Below are positions 34,214-46,880 of a DNA stretch of 64,000 bases, piece after piece. Position 1 is the stretch's first letter. Each line of letters starts with the position of its first letter. A program made the translations under genes and the position numbers. The DNA is from Nectonema munidae (lineage: Eukaryota > Nematomorpha > Nectonematoida > Nectonematidae): positions 806,001-870,000 of the forward strand of contig JAUIRK010000987.1 of NCBI GenBank assembly GCA_030549495.1, written 5' to 3'. Below the pieces are notes generated by a model. The model saw nothing but the letters and a program-made list of their open reading frames with translations, searched no databases and had not been told where the DNA came from.

Positions 34214-36865
34214 CTTGCTTGTGAATGCGATGTGACGCTTTTTTGATGACTTTATATGAATATTGTAGATAACTTAAACACAAGTGCTGTTAAATGCTAT
34301 TTAAAGGAATGATGCGCGCAGTTTCTTACTTAAAAGCAAATTATTTGCTTGACTAATTTTGATTGACAGATTTATATCCAATAAAGACAAAGAAAAGAAT
34401 TAAATCTCTTTTTAAAACCAGCATAAGTACCTGCACTTTTATTATGTTCTATTGCTTATGTATATTCATGTCTATCTTGAAAGCAACTTGAAGACAGGTG
34501 ATAAACGACATTCACAATTACAATAATATATTTATCCATTTTAAAAATGCTATAATAATAGATCTTGGAAAATAATTTGGAGAATACTTACAGACTTAAA
34601 AAGTAGAACCTCCAGTATTCAAACAGGTTTCGACACAAAGAAATTGTTTGGATACGAGAAAATTGGGATATTATAGAGTTTTCACTGCAGTTTAAATTTA
34701 TGATAGACATCTTAAACTCATACCTTGATAATATATAGAATACGAATCCAATTTGAAAGCAGACAAAAAGGCATTTAACTCGTCACACAAACTTGGGCTA
34801 TTACTTTGTAATAATGTTTAAGCAAAACATTTGACTGTTTGCTTTAAAATTTTTGTGTGTTCTAACTATCGTCTTATGCTTTATTTTCACACAATTGTTC
34901 TTCTTATTTCAAAATCTTAAATCATCCTAATATAAATAATGTTTTGTGAGAATGAAGAAGAATTCAAATTTTCTATACTTAATTTCTTCCAAAATGCCTG
35001 AATGATACTGAACACTTGAAAAGTTTTCCATTTACCCTATCTGAATTGGGAAAAAAGGTATGAAATTCAATCATAATTATTTAAGTTTGTATAATTCAAC
35101 GACAGTTTTTGGCTAACATGAGCCCTACTATTAAGATTTCATGGACTCTTCTTTTTTTAATAATAAAAGAAATTTATTTCAGCCACAATTAAAAGTTGTA
35201 GAACAACTTCGAGAAAGCCCAAAGCTTTAAATAATTGGGGCGAGTTTGCGAAAGTGATTTGGTGCGAATTGACCACACCCTTTCATATCCCATCACAAGT
35301 TGCTTCACAACATTGCTATATAGGTAGGCAAAATTAGAGGTGAAGATGTAGCAAATCAATATTCCATTTCTTTTAAAGCCGATTATAAACTTTATTACAT
35401 CTATTGCATTATTTTTGAATTACAATATTACTATTGAATAAATTTTACCTTATTTCTTGGTACTCTAAAATTTGAAGAAAATATTATTTTATTTTTTTAA
35501 ATAGAGTACACTTGAAAATGTAAGGTATATCAAATTTTATCCAATCAAAAAATTAAGCTTTAAAGGAATTAGAACAATATAGAATGAGAAGATCTGGCCG
35601 ATTTAAAGAGAGTATGCAAAGCTTCACTCCTTAGATGCTTATGCGGTAACGATGTGCGTTGATGAAATTGCGAAGAAAATCAAGCACGTTTGAATCAAGA
35701 ACGCGTTGCTTTTCATTTTAAACACGCCATTTTTCTTTTGAGAATCGTCTTTTCCCATGTTTGGATAATCTTTTTTTCACCTTAAGCGCGTCTTTATAAG
35801 TTCATATTCTTCCTTTTTTTTTTAGTTTTTTATTTCTATTAAAAAATTTTACCATGCATCATCAAAATTACTAAAGCAGTAAAGAATGAAATGATGACAT
35901 GAAATATCTTTTCGGTTACATATTGTGCTTTTGCTTGTGCAATTAAACTCGAACTTGAATGAAATTCATTAAAAATTAATTTTGAGATATCTAAAAATAT
36001 GAAAATTAAATCTAAATCAAAAGGACAAATAAAAACGGAAAATAGCGATTTGAAAATGAAAGAGACGAATTTAAAATGGAAAAAGACGAATAGAAAAGGA
36101 CCAGTTTTATGTAGAAACGTTATACATGTTCTTTTTAAAAAAAACTCCTCCATCTCATAGCACCGATCATTTGAGCATGTTAATAATTGCATTTTTAGAA
36201 AATTTTTATATAGATTAAACGGAATGCTGAAGTTTCGTGGCCAGACATTTAACCTACTGACATTTCGCCAAACGGACATTTACCAGATGGGAATTTCCAA
36301 TGTAAGATCAAACAAAAATAAATTTTCTAAATTTGTTATTAATTTTTTGATTTATCTCTCAAATAAATTACAGAACATTATATTTATAAATTTTAGATTA
36401 AAAAAAATCATTTATAATTTTTTTTGATTCACAGTTTGCAACATCAGTGTGCCATTAAATTAAATACTCTGCTTTAATATATCATATTTATTGAAGAATG
36501 TTACAGGTAATTAGATTTCAATAACTTTTTTCCTAAAGGTTTAAATCTTTTATCTTTATCTTTATACTCAAAATTGTATTGATACCCTTAAAAAGCATAC
36601 TACAAAATAAGAACATATACCATTTTTAGTTCTATTTTGTCTTTTTTCGATTCTATTTTGTGCTTTTGCATTCTATTTTGTCTTTTTGAATTTTACTTTA
36701 TTTTTATTGTGTTTATATATTTTTTATGTTTCTTTAAACTTTTAACTTTCCTCAAATATGCGATTTCTAAAAGAGAAGCGGTACCTGTCAAAACTAAACT
36801 TCTACTTCTTTAAATCGGCAATTTTTTGTTCATTATTTCATTCTTTTGCATATAGAGATGGCTAG
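34214..36865. other. Between ephrin promoter side and inverted-repeat region
   Basis: AT-rich sequence. One stretch (35183-35323, plus) is bounded by AATTTATTTCAG and TAG|GTAGGC and is open in one frame, but in two frames it gives different peptides and matches nothing known. The 146-residue minus-strand frame at 35839-36279 is low-complexity and overlaps repeats. Confidence 0.4.
36235..36300 (+). repeat. Short repeat block of GGACATTT-type units
   Basis: Successive units read GCCAGACATTTAACCTACTG, ACATTTCGCCAAACGG and ACATTTACCAGATGGG. They share wording with the arms of the element at 37001-37283 (GGAAAATTGCCCGTTGGATA), so they may be related terminal-type repeats. Confidence 0.4.
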
Positions 36866-37000
36866 AAAGATATTGCGAATTAAATCATGAAGAATAAACC
36901 AATAGGATCTCATGAAAGAAATCCCCATATAGAATGTATAATATATGAAGTAATTCCTTCCAATTAAAATCTAGCTAGAGCTTTAGAAGATGCTTTGCCC

Positions 37001-37283
37001 GTGACGGAAAATTGCCCGTTGGATAATTGAAGGCGGAAAATTGCCTTAGAGGATAATTTCCATTCAGAAAATTCTCAATGAGGAATATTGCGGTTGTCAA
37101 ATTTTATGGTATATTTTACAAGAATTCTAAAAATAGTTTTTATTTTCATTAGATAAACTATATAACATATTCTCGGATATCAACCTTTCAATTGTCAATG
37201 CCTATATTCCTAGCTGGCATTTTTCTGAATGGAAATCTTCCTCTATTATCCAACGGGCAATTTTCCTATTAACACTTCGCCAC
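37001..37283. mobile_element. 283-bp inverted-repeat element
   Basis: The left arm has AAATTGCCCGTTGGATAATT and AATTTCCATTCAGAAAAT. The right arm read on the opposite strand has AAATTGCCCGTTGGATAATA and GATTTCCATTCAGAAAAATG. Arms are about 100 bp and imperfect, around a short AT-rich centre. No target duplication was defined. Confidence 0.7.
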
Positions 37284-38449
37284 CATTTTTTATTTTGCGG
37301 TACACATGTTGATTTCAAAATTCATCGCCAAATTCAAAGTAAAATATAAAAGAAACATAATATATTTATAAGGGTTTACACTCAATTCTCACCAAAACCA
37401 ACCCCAGCCGACCAAATCACCTTCTAACTAATTAATCAATTAAACAATCAACTAACTCTATTTCACAAACTTTTGATGTATGTGTCAGTTATGCTTCAAT
37501 AAGAATTAGAAAATATTAAACGAGACTCTTAATTCTATAGACCAGGGTAAAATAAAACATATGATAAAAAGTTTTTATCCATTATATTTTTATTTTTTTA
37601 AAGAGAGAAATTTTTTTGCCATCTATAATGCAGAGATTTTCTGTCATTGTTGCATTCCAATACGTTATAGAATTAGTTCATTAAAACAATTAAATAATAA
37701 ATAAGAAAATTGCTTCTTCACCATAATCGCAAGATCAAATACTAAATATTCAAACTTCAAGCTTATATTAATTTACTTATTTTTGTTCAATCAATTTGTC
37801 TGAATAGCATACTGAGCCAAGTTATTTGGAGGAAAAATTGGGGTCAGAACTTATCAAATCTGTCAACCCTCAAATTGCCAGATTTTTGTTTATACATCTA
37901 AAAACATCTAAGGCCTCAATTTTAAGATTATATTTATTTAGAAAGACATTCGTTTTCCTAATTTGAGCATTCTTTTAATCCTGCAGTGTTTCTGAATTGG
38001 AAAACTTGTGCAATGATTATTTTCGAACTTCTTTGCCAAGTATGACATGTAGGTCTCTTTTGGTAAGTTCTAAGAAAAACTATTCTCTCCAATTAGTTCC
38101 AAATTAGCTCAAAAGGTGAATAAATATTCTTATTTTATGTAACCTTTCTCTGAGTCTATCAGTAAATATTTGTGAAATAGAACGTAATCTCTTATTGATA
38201 ATTTTTTCCACTTCTTACCAAAAAACGTGAAATCTGTAAACCAAAAAATATTTACCACTATATTTATGCGGTTGAAATGAGGATGTTGATAAGCTAATAT
38301 GAAATAAAATGCATCATGTTATCTTCATCTAAAACTGAGCCGAGTTATATATTAATCTGGTAAGTGCACGGGAGACCCCAAAAAAATAAGAATTTGCGTA
38401 CATGGCATACCAAGCATAGGTGGTTTTGCCACGCTACTATGTATCTTAA

Positions 38450-38480
38450 CCCATTTTTGGGTATTGTTCCTGTAAATGGG
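38450..38480. mobile_element. 31-bp TTAA-bounded remnant (M4)
   Basis: CCCATTTTTGGG at the left and TAAATGGG at the right, with TTAA at 38446-38449 and 38481-38484. The right half matches the end of M2 (AGGAACA, then AATGGGTTAA). It may be an internally collapsed relative of the M family, or coincidence given its size. Confidence 0.4.
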
Positions 38481-38685
38481 TTAATTACAAAGTCGATGAA
38501 ATTTAAATTTTCTATTTCCAGTCAAAAGATTTCAATGAAATTTTTCACACCATTAATAAGAATGATATAGAATATTAGTGGTCTGACAAGACAACGGGAG
38601 ACAACAAAAATGGAAAAAAAGTAATTGCATGAACATATTATATATGTTTTGTGTTGATGGGGTGGATTGTGCTGCTGTGTGTAAC

Positions 38686-38904
38686 CTAAGTAGGAGTTCT
38701 GTGCACAAAGAATGAAGAAAGGAGAGGAGAGCTTTTTACAGTGTAGGTGATAACAAAGTCCTCATTTTGCCATGAGAATAATGAGAAGTTGTGTACACGA
38801 AAACAAAGCAATTTGTTTATATCTCGGCATGCTACCAGCTTCGAAGCCAGTTGAAGTGGACGTGAGATGATGATAGGACAAGTATCATCTTGCTTAGGCT
38901 TCAT
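38686..38904 (-). CDS. Candidate small open frame, unknown
   Basis: 72 codons from ATG (38904), including IIISRPLQLASKLVACRD. Base composition is less AT-rich than the surroundings. No family recognised, no signal peptide, and no splice partners. It lies inside the 2.3-kb inverted-repeat region, so it might belong to that element. Confidence 0.2.
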   Translation of the reverse strand: MKPKQDDTCPIIISRPLQLASKLVACRDINKLLCFRVHNFSLFSWQNEDFVITYTVKSSPLLSSFFVHRTPT

Positions 38905-39179
38905 GATAAATCATAAGTGTGTTAGGCTTGAATTATTGACTTCTCTCATTTAACAAACAATGAAACAATGAGAGAGATTCGCTAATGGATAAGGAAAAGT
39001 GAGTAAAAATTTTCAATCTCATGAAGAAAGTTCTTCACCAAAATAATTTTTGAGTGGAAATTCTTTAGAACAATACTGGGACGAAATTACTTCATATGTT
39101 ATACATTCTATATGGGTATTTCTTTTATGAGATCCTATTGGTTTATTCTCCATGATTTAATTCGTAATATATTAACGAT

Positions 39180-42100
39180 GATAATATTTAACTTTCATTA
39201 CTTAAAATTAATTAATTGTATAGCAAATTCTGAAAATCGAGCATAGTTTGTTTATTTAAGGATCTCCTTATTTTACCAATTTATTAGTAAAAATATGAAA
39301 AGTTTACTGCTTCCACATGACAGTTTTACATTTTTCAGAATAAAAGACCAATATTTTATTCTCTGCGATCAAGATTCCTTCAATTTGAGTATAGGAAGGC
39401 GCATGAATTATTATGTTTCACTCTTGCCAGAATTTTTTCCCACCCATCTATATTTCTTATGCATTCCTTCTTACTTACAAAAAGATTGCAAACCCAAATC
39501 TACACACCCACTATTTCGATTAACGCTGATTTCTCCTAAACTCTTTTTTCATGGAAAAAAATTTCAAAAAAATGTTATTTGTAATTTTTATATAAAAAAT
39601 AGTGACTATATAATTTGACATTCAAAGATTGTTTTTAACAGGTTGAAGATACAGTCTAACAGAGCCACATGATACTTGCCTATCTATTTTTGAGCCAAGA
39701 GCCATCTCCTATTCTAGTTTTTTTAAACCCCCCTCCCTTCTGCTTAAAGAAATCTTACTTTCGTGCCGCAAGATATAGATGATCAAGCTAGGGTTGCGCT
39801 AAACACATGTAAAAGACTAATGATGTTGCATTTCTTGTCTGGGAACTGAATGCATACGTGAGAAAATGTTCACTAGCCTCTAATTGAATATATATTTAGT
39901 AATAATAGCATTTCACTTACACACTTTGTAAATAAAATATGGGCGTATTTATAAAACTGGACATGTTGCGTTCGTTTCAAACGTTAATCGCACAAATGAC
40001 CATTATTATATGTCTCCGCTTTGCAGAAAAAGAGATTATAATCGTTTAAACCGTGGAAAGATTTTAATTATGCGTGGAGAAATCGCATTACTTCTTCCTC
40101 ATTCATGATAAAGAGACTTGGGAAAATAACGAATAGCAACGAGAAGGAGAAGGATGGCGAACTTATTTTTTTGGAATTAGCGATCACAACAACCTTTTTT
40201 GGGGGATACTTTTATTTGAAGGGGATATGCTCAACTTGCTCCAAAATCAACTCGCGAGACGAATGTTTGAACGCATTTTAACCCATACTTTAAGTTTTGC
40301 TATTTTCAATGTTAATTAAAATTAAGCCTCAATTAATATAAAAATATATCGAATGTAGTCATGATTGATTAAACCGACATTGACTGATCCAACTATTTTA
40401 TTTCCAACAATTTTCTCTCTAAAATCATTTTTTGTATACTTTGTGCTATATTGAGCTTTGGATTCTGCAACTCAATCTTTTTAAACCGATTATATATTTT
40501 CTCTTATATATAAACATGGATTAATACCAAGATATAAGCTGAAAAGCACTTGGAAGTGGGCTTAATTTTTCATCATATTCTGTAATTGCATTATCTTCAG
40601 TTAAACTAACACCACACTCAAGTGTGATGTGAATCATAAGTTTTAATTGAAGTTCTTCTTTTTTAAATCAATAATTGTGTATTCAACCAGTCAATCTGTT
40701 TTCATCAATTTCGTAAAATGAAAGAAATTATATTTTTTTCAACTGTGTGGGAAAATTTTAAGAGAAATTTGTTATTTTAAAACTAAAAATGCAAAAATGA
40801 TTCAAAACAAATATTATCATATACTGAAAAATTTTTAGCCGTCTGTCCCTAACTTTAAATTTTGAAAGCGTATTTAGAAAAAGTGCCCACAAATAAAGCA
40901 GAGAGATTTAAATCATAACTTTTCTCTAGTTTTTGAAAATAAATTCCTTAACTTGTTTTATCCGAAGAAACCGTTTTTTGTGCACAATTTAAGCTTTTTA
41001 TAATAAATAATTTAATTATTCTATATATTGAAATCTGAGGCCTTTTTTTCAATCAATACGTTTGGATTAATCAATCATGGCTGTCTATTATGCCTACATC
41101 TGTTTTTAGATTTTTATGGCACAAGCTTTCAAAATAGTTCAAATCATTTTGAAAAAGTGTATAGTAGCTTTTAAAAAATATATATAAAGTATAAGTTATG
41201 TATATATTTCATAAAAGTATAAAGTAGATATCTATGTAACTTATATTGACATATTTTTAAATCTTTTAAAATTACTTCATCTAATTTAAAAGCAATGTTA
41301 TGAATGGTGCTAGGAATAATCGCTCTCAAAGAACTCGCCATCAAAAAACTCCTTCTTGAATGGAAGTTTCTTGAATGAAATATTCATACTTTTTAGGTAC
41401 ATTTGAGTTAGCGAATTGAAAGATGGGAGGATTTTTTGGTAAATTCGACATCACTACAACGATGGAGAGTTTCGTTATGATAAGAATATTTTAATTAATA
41501 AAAGTATGAGCAGAAAATTTTGATACACTAAATTTCAAAGCGTAGTATCGATTGCAAACGCATATTCGATGGTTGCAAGAGCTCAAAGCCCAAGTGAAAA
41601 GTGTATTAGCCAACTTAATTATTCTCTATCTGGTGACTGTATCTGACTTTTCATAATGACGATTAGAATATACTAATCCCTCTACATCACATGCTGCTAT
41701 CTTACGTTAGCCATCTCCTTTCTCTGCTTTAATTAATGAAGAAAGAACAATTAGGAGAATGGAAGAGATAGTGATCAGGAAAATACAAACCAACATGAAT
41801 AAAAAGTACCACATGCCTTCTTCTCCTAGCACAATAACTAATTGAAGGAAATGAACTCTCTCAGAAATTTGTCCCTTTAAAAGTATAGAAAGGATCATCG
41901 AGAAGCCCTATCTTTCCATCATACTGAAATTTCGATCACTCCTGATCAACGTTCCTTCAATTTCACACACCTTGTTTGTGTGGGGTTATGTGGGGCAAGG
42001 TCAACACGTTAATTGCGTTAATTAGTTAGTCAGTTTGAGTTGGTATTACAAATGGACGAGTGGATTGGTGTGCGGTGACTGAAAATCGTATAGGAACTTA

Positions 42101-42190
42101 AAAGTCTATGCAAAAATGATAGGCTTTCAAAAAGATATTAAAAATGGGAACCTTGTAAGAATAACCCCGCCAAAAATCATCCCGCCACCT
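39180..42190. other. Intergenic; no supported gene
   Basis: The longest frame (39295-39618, plus, 107 codons) has no recognisable domain. A 63-codon minus-strand frame (41707-41898) ends with a transmembrane-like stretch (LFMLVCIFLITISSILLIV), preceded by an acceptor-like TTTCAG at 41926, but an in-frame stop lies between. The block 40060-40280 is less AT-rich without a clear frame. Confidence 0.4.
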
Positions 42191-42195
42191 ATTAG

Positions 42196-42301
42196 CCCAT
42201 TTGGTACCAATGTTTCTAAAGGAAACGCAGACAAATAGAATTAAATAGAGATTACTGAAGTCTATTTTGCGTTCTCTTTGGAAACATCGCTACCATATGT
42301 G
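42196..42301. mobile_element. 106-bp TTAA-type inverted-repeat element
   Basis: The left arm CCATTTGGTACCAATGTTTC plus AAAGGAAACGCAGAC pairs with the right arm read in reverse, CACATATGGTAGCGATGTTT plus CCAAAGAGAACGCA. TTAA follows on the right (42302-42305) and TTAG lies on the left. It is like the M family in size and flanks but differs in sequence. Confidence 0.6.
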
Positions 42302-42309
42302 TTAAATTA

Positions 42310-43290
42310 AAAAATATATTAACAAAAAACTCGATTGAATCAAACTCATTCAACCAATAATAATTTGAATTAAATATTGTCCACTAAATTCCAATGTTTC
42401 GCCCATTGAAATTTGTTACTCCTTAAATCTTTGCGTGAAAATTTCGTTGTTCTAATCACCGATTCTTGGTGCTCGTATTTTTTCACGAACCCATTTTTTA
42501 TTTTTTAGGGCCCTTCTACAAAAAACCGTAAATTATTGCTACAGTACACTTTAAAGTATGAGCTTATATCAATGTGCGAAAGAATAGAACTCGCTTGCAT
42601 GATTTTTATGGCTGAATAACATTTCGTATAAATATACATTTTGAAGAGGTGAGAGAAGAGAGGGGTCATAAATTTTTTATTTGTATTTTCTCTAAAAATT
42701 TCCTCTCAAGGTATTCATGTTTTATAAAAAAAATTGCTTTAAGTATGCACTTTTTGAGGAAAATATTTCATTTTTTAAACTTCCATTTCACAATTTTCAA
42801 AACGCACACGAAATCGGCCTAATTCTTTTCAAAAATCTGGAAAATCGGCATTTGCAAATTTAATTAACGCGACACTTATTCAATTTACCTAAAGTAATGT
42901 TTTTGAAATTGATAAAATATCATATTGAATCCATTCTTGTAAATGATTTCTTCTTTGTTCAGGTGAATTTATTCGATACTAAAGTTGCTTCTAAACACCC
43001 TTGAAGAAAGAATGTTTAGGTGTTATATGGTTGGTCACTGTAGCAAGCGATGAAGACATAAAGATGCGAGCTTTCCCAAATTAAAGACGCAAGTATCTTG
43101 TTCTTTATTATATTCATAACTGATATAACTCTTCCCGTTCTCTGAAAATGTAAACTCTTCACAGTTTACAGTTAACGCGCACTAAAACCAACTAGGACCT
43201 ATTAATTCGCCCTGTTTTTTGTTTCTTTTTGTTCCAAATTTTTAATGGCGGAAATTTATTTCTAGATTAAACTTTTTCAAACTAAAAATA
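42310..43290. other. Intergenic, no gene seen
   Basis: AT-rich unique sequence upstream of the LINE. No supported frame. Confidence 0.5.
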
Positions 43291-43299
43291 AACTTAAAA

Positions 43300-46200
43300 T
43301 TAATGCTTTCAACAAACAAAGAAATTGTATCTAATTTTATTTGTTATAATACTGGTGATTCATATGATTGCTCTTCCTGTGAAAAAACTTCATGTAAGGA
43401 AATGGCATATTGATTTTTATGTTGCGAATGGTTCTGTTATTCTTGTCAAAACTTATCCGAAAATTTTAATTTGCTCATTGAAGAACATTATTCCTCTGGA
43501 ATAAACGAAAACGAAACCTGATAAACAAATCCGAAACTCTAAATGAAATAAAATCAAAGGCAGATGTTTTATCCAAAACATCTGTTCCAACTGAACAAAA
43601 GGCTACTTTAGAAACTAAGAATAATAGAATCTCGTATTACGATGCTGTTGGGAAAAGTTCTAATTGTCAAATTATCATCACAAACAACGAAAAAAAGTGA
43701 AGATATCCTGATTGATGTTGTAAAATCTCTAATCTGCGCTCCTATTCAAAAAGTCAAAAACTCAAAAAATTCTATTGCGATTGATTTCCCGGATAAGAAA
43801 ACTAAAGAAGAAGCCAAAGAAATTCTCACTGAAAAAAAATGGAAATAATAAAAGAAGTTAGGTTTTTACCTCAAATCTCTCTAATTGTTACTTCTCTACT
43901 AGTAATGAATGGATAGTTCAATCGATTATATCCAAAAATTCTGGCGTTTCTAGTCTTCTTTTTTTTTTTTGTAACTTTTTTTTTGGATCTTCACGAACAC
44001 TTTATATTTTTTTTACTACTCTTAAAATTTGATATAGTTCGTATTGTCATTATTTATTTCTCTACATTTTCATGTGTATACTTTCAATTATAAATAAATA
44101 TTTTTTTTTCTTCTTCTTCTTCTGGATAATGGCAGAGTCATGGAGCTTCTTTTTTCAAGTCTTTTAAAGATCCAAATCTTAAAATTGTGGTACCTAAAGT
44201 CTCGACATCCATTTTTGATTACATAGGTAAGTGTAATTTTATGTTGTTTTTCAATTTTTCTCATTTAAAAGTTTTACCTTATTTCACTTACAAGCTCTGT
44301 ACAAATTGTTGTTTGATAGATCATACTGCTTCAAAATACAAGAATATCAGTTTGTGTAAGTATTGCTCCGGTGATCATAAAGGGATGAACTGTACTAAAA
44401 CGAAAGAGTTGAAATGCCATAATTGTGTACTGAATGATTGTAATGATGTAAAGCATTCGGCTCTGAGTAAAAATTGTCCTTCCGTTTAGAAACAACTTGA
44501 TTTTGTGAAAAAACACACAATATTTAATGAAGAAGATGAATGACTTTTCGCGTGAATCAAATTTTTGTGATATTTTTTCATGATGTTTGTTTAAACTCGA
44601 GTACTTTCATTTGTCCTGATGATTAGATTGCATGCTCAATCTTTAACAGCCAAATTCTCTGATTTTTAATTCTAATTCACAAATTGAACTCTTGTCTTAA
44701 GTATCCAGTTACTGCAATATGTCTACAGGAAACATGGTTATGAGAATCTAGTGACCCAGGACTTTCTTCATTCATGAGAATGTTTCCAACAAGGTAATCA
44801 AGACAGATTCTTTTGACGTTTTTTCGCAATATGCCTGTATTGAAATTATCTCAAATGTTAAGCGCATTAGGATGCACAATTTTTATCGCTTGCCTTCCAA
44901 CGATTCCGATGTAGCCCAATCTTTCATACACCATTTAGAATACTACCTTGAAAATATTTGTGAAGTACATCCTAACATTTTACTTGGAGATTTTAAGTAT
45001 CCAATTTTCCCTCGAGATGGATAGGTCTTTTCATAAATTGAAAAAAACTAAAGTTGACACAAGAAAAAACATTATTTTAGTCAATTTCTAAATAAAAACA
45101 TAAGTAGCAAACAAAAATGGAAGTTAATAAACTCAATTTTAAAGCCTAATGACCGCTCTATGGACATAAAATTTGAAATAGATGGAAAATGCATTTCTGA
45201 TGATCTGATATTATCAAATATGTTCAGTTATCATTAATATGAATAATGTTTATAACCCAACCTGTTGCTTAAACTTTATTACTTCCAAACAAGTGAGCTT
45301 TGTCTTTAGTCTTTCCGAGATCTCAATGAATGATGTTCTCATAGCGTTCAGAAATCTGAAAAACAGTGGCAGTAAGAATTTTTATGGTATCTCTATTGAT
45401 GATTTAAAACTTATTAAAAAGCAGATTTCTTTTGCCTTAAAGTTATCTTTTAATTCATGTATTTCAAATGATGTGCTTAAAAAAAGCAAAACCATACCTA
45501 TTTTTTAAAAAAAGGAGATAAAGCAAACATGAACAACTATAGACCAATAACCATTATTAGCGCGATATCTAAAATCTTTGAAAAGATTTTGTACGATCAA
45601 ATAAACACCTATACATTACACTTAATCAAATTCTTTCACCTTATCAATTCGGCTTCCGTAAGCATTACTCTATTGAACTTCTACAAACATATTTTATTAA
45701 TAGACTAGAAACTAATAACGAAGTATGCTCCTTGTTTCTTGATTTGAGCAAAGCCTTCGACTCGATTTCACATAAACTTCTATTACTCAAACTGGAAAAA
45801 TATGGATTCTCTGATAAATCGCTTCTTTTTTCAGCTCTTACTTTGATAACAGATATCATTCTGTTTTCATCAACAACTCAATCTCATACAAAAAGCTTCT
45901 CATGTTCGGTGTCCCTCAAGGACCCATTCTTTCTCAACTTTTCTTCAATATCTTTATAAACGATCTACCTCAAGTTCTACCAAATATTAAAACTTTGATG
46001 TATGCTGGCGATATTACAGCTATTTTTTCTAAAGATACTTTGAACGAACATTTTTTGGAAGAAAACATAGTTTTGCTAAAAAATTGGTTTTCCAACAATG
46101 GATTATTATCTTTAAATCATAACAAGTCACATTTCATGGTATTCTCTTACAAAACAAATATCAATAGAATTGATGACTTGTTCAATAAAATTGGTTTTCA

Positions 46201-46880
46201 AAGAGTATTAAAATTTAATTTAGTAGGTCTAGTTATCAAATCCAATCTGACATAATCTGATCATATATTACAAATCTCCAACAAACTTTCTTATATTATC
46301 TCCATACTGAAACAGGCTAACAAGCTTTTACCTAATACAACAATGCTTACACTATCTTTTCTTTCCTCATATATCATACAGTATATTCAAGGGGGGTCTT
46401 GCAAACATTGAACCTTTATTTCTTCTTCAAAAAAAAATTTTAAAAATAATTTTCAACCGAAATTTTCTCTCTCTTACAACAAACAAGTATTGAAACTCCA
46501 AGATATGCACACTTCTAAATTTGCATCAATGTCTTTCAAATACTTAAACTGTCATCTACCCTATATTGTTGGTAAATTCTTTTCATTCAATCTCGAAAAA
46601 CCAAGAACATCCCCAAGACTCATGTTCAAACTTTCAATAACTCCCCACAAATTCTCCAAATCAAAGCATTCTTTTTCCCATAAATTAACAAGTTTTTGAA
46701 TAATCCTTATCAATTATTTTTCTTTTCCTTGATAAGTTTCAAAAAAAGCTGACTTCAGAAATGATGGATTCCTATCGATCTCATTCAATTTGCGTTAACA
46801 AAAGTTGCTATGTTTGCACTGTCATACAGCAATTGAACATAAACTCCTGATCTCACTTATAAATTCGTAGTTACACACGC
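43300..46880 (+). pseudogene. Two-ORF LINE (Jockey/CR1-like), damaged
   Basis: ORF1 pieces: a PHD-like Cys/His cluster (CSSCEK, CCEWFCYSCQNLSE, about 43370-43460); an RRM-like stretch (LICAPIQKVKNSKNSIAIDF, 43730-43790); and zinc knuckles with CTNC, CKYCSGDHKGMNC, and CHNC then NCPS (44298-44487). ORF2 pieces: endonuclease (HPNILLGDFK, about 44990) and reverse transcriptase, with IPIF then KKGDKANMNNYRPI (45500-45550), LDLSKAFDSISHKLL (45737-45781) and FGVPQGPILSQLFFNIF (45905-45955). A YAGD stands in place of YADD near 46000. The C-terminus ends at NKSCYVC (about 46820). Several frameshifts separate the pieces, and ORF1 carries a T-rich insertion at about 43955-44135. Not active. Confidence 0.85.
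43955..44135. other. T-rich insertion within LINE ORF1
   Basis: The LINE ORF1 translation stops near 43950 (KILAFLVFF) and resumes near 44136 (FQVFKDPNLKIVV). Between lie T homopolymers and a TTC microsatellite (44108-44122). It was probably inserted or expanded after the LINE landed. Confidence 0.4.

Larger units (their letters stand above)
36870..39170. mobile_element. 2.3-kb region bounded by ~88-bp inverted repeats
   Basis: The left arm 36870-36957 (starting ATATTGCGAATTAAATCATG) reappears as the reverse complement at 39083-39170 with only a few mismatches. It includes GAATAAACCAATAGGATCTC on both sides. Such long, nearly identical, oppositely oriented arms suggest the terminal repeats of an unrecognised transposon or a recent inverted duplication. 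The interior holds the 37001-37283 element, a tiny TTAA unit and the minus-strand frame at 38686-38904. No transposase was recognised. Confidence 0.5.

Noticed and set aside
35839-36279. 146-codon minus-strand frame, among the longest in the window
   Set aside because: Dominated by Phe/Ile/Lys from T- and A-rich tracts; it overlaps repeat units and has no domain or conserved motif.
39295-39618. 107-codon plus-strand frame
   Set aside because: No recognisable domain, no splice or promoter support, and AT-driven composition; kept only as a note.
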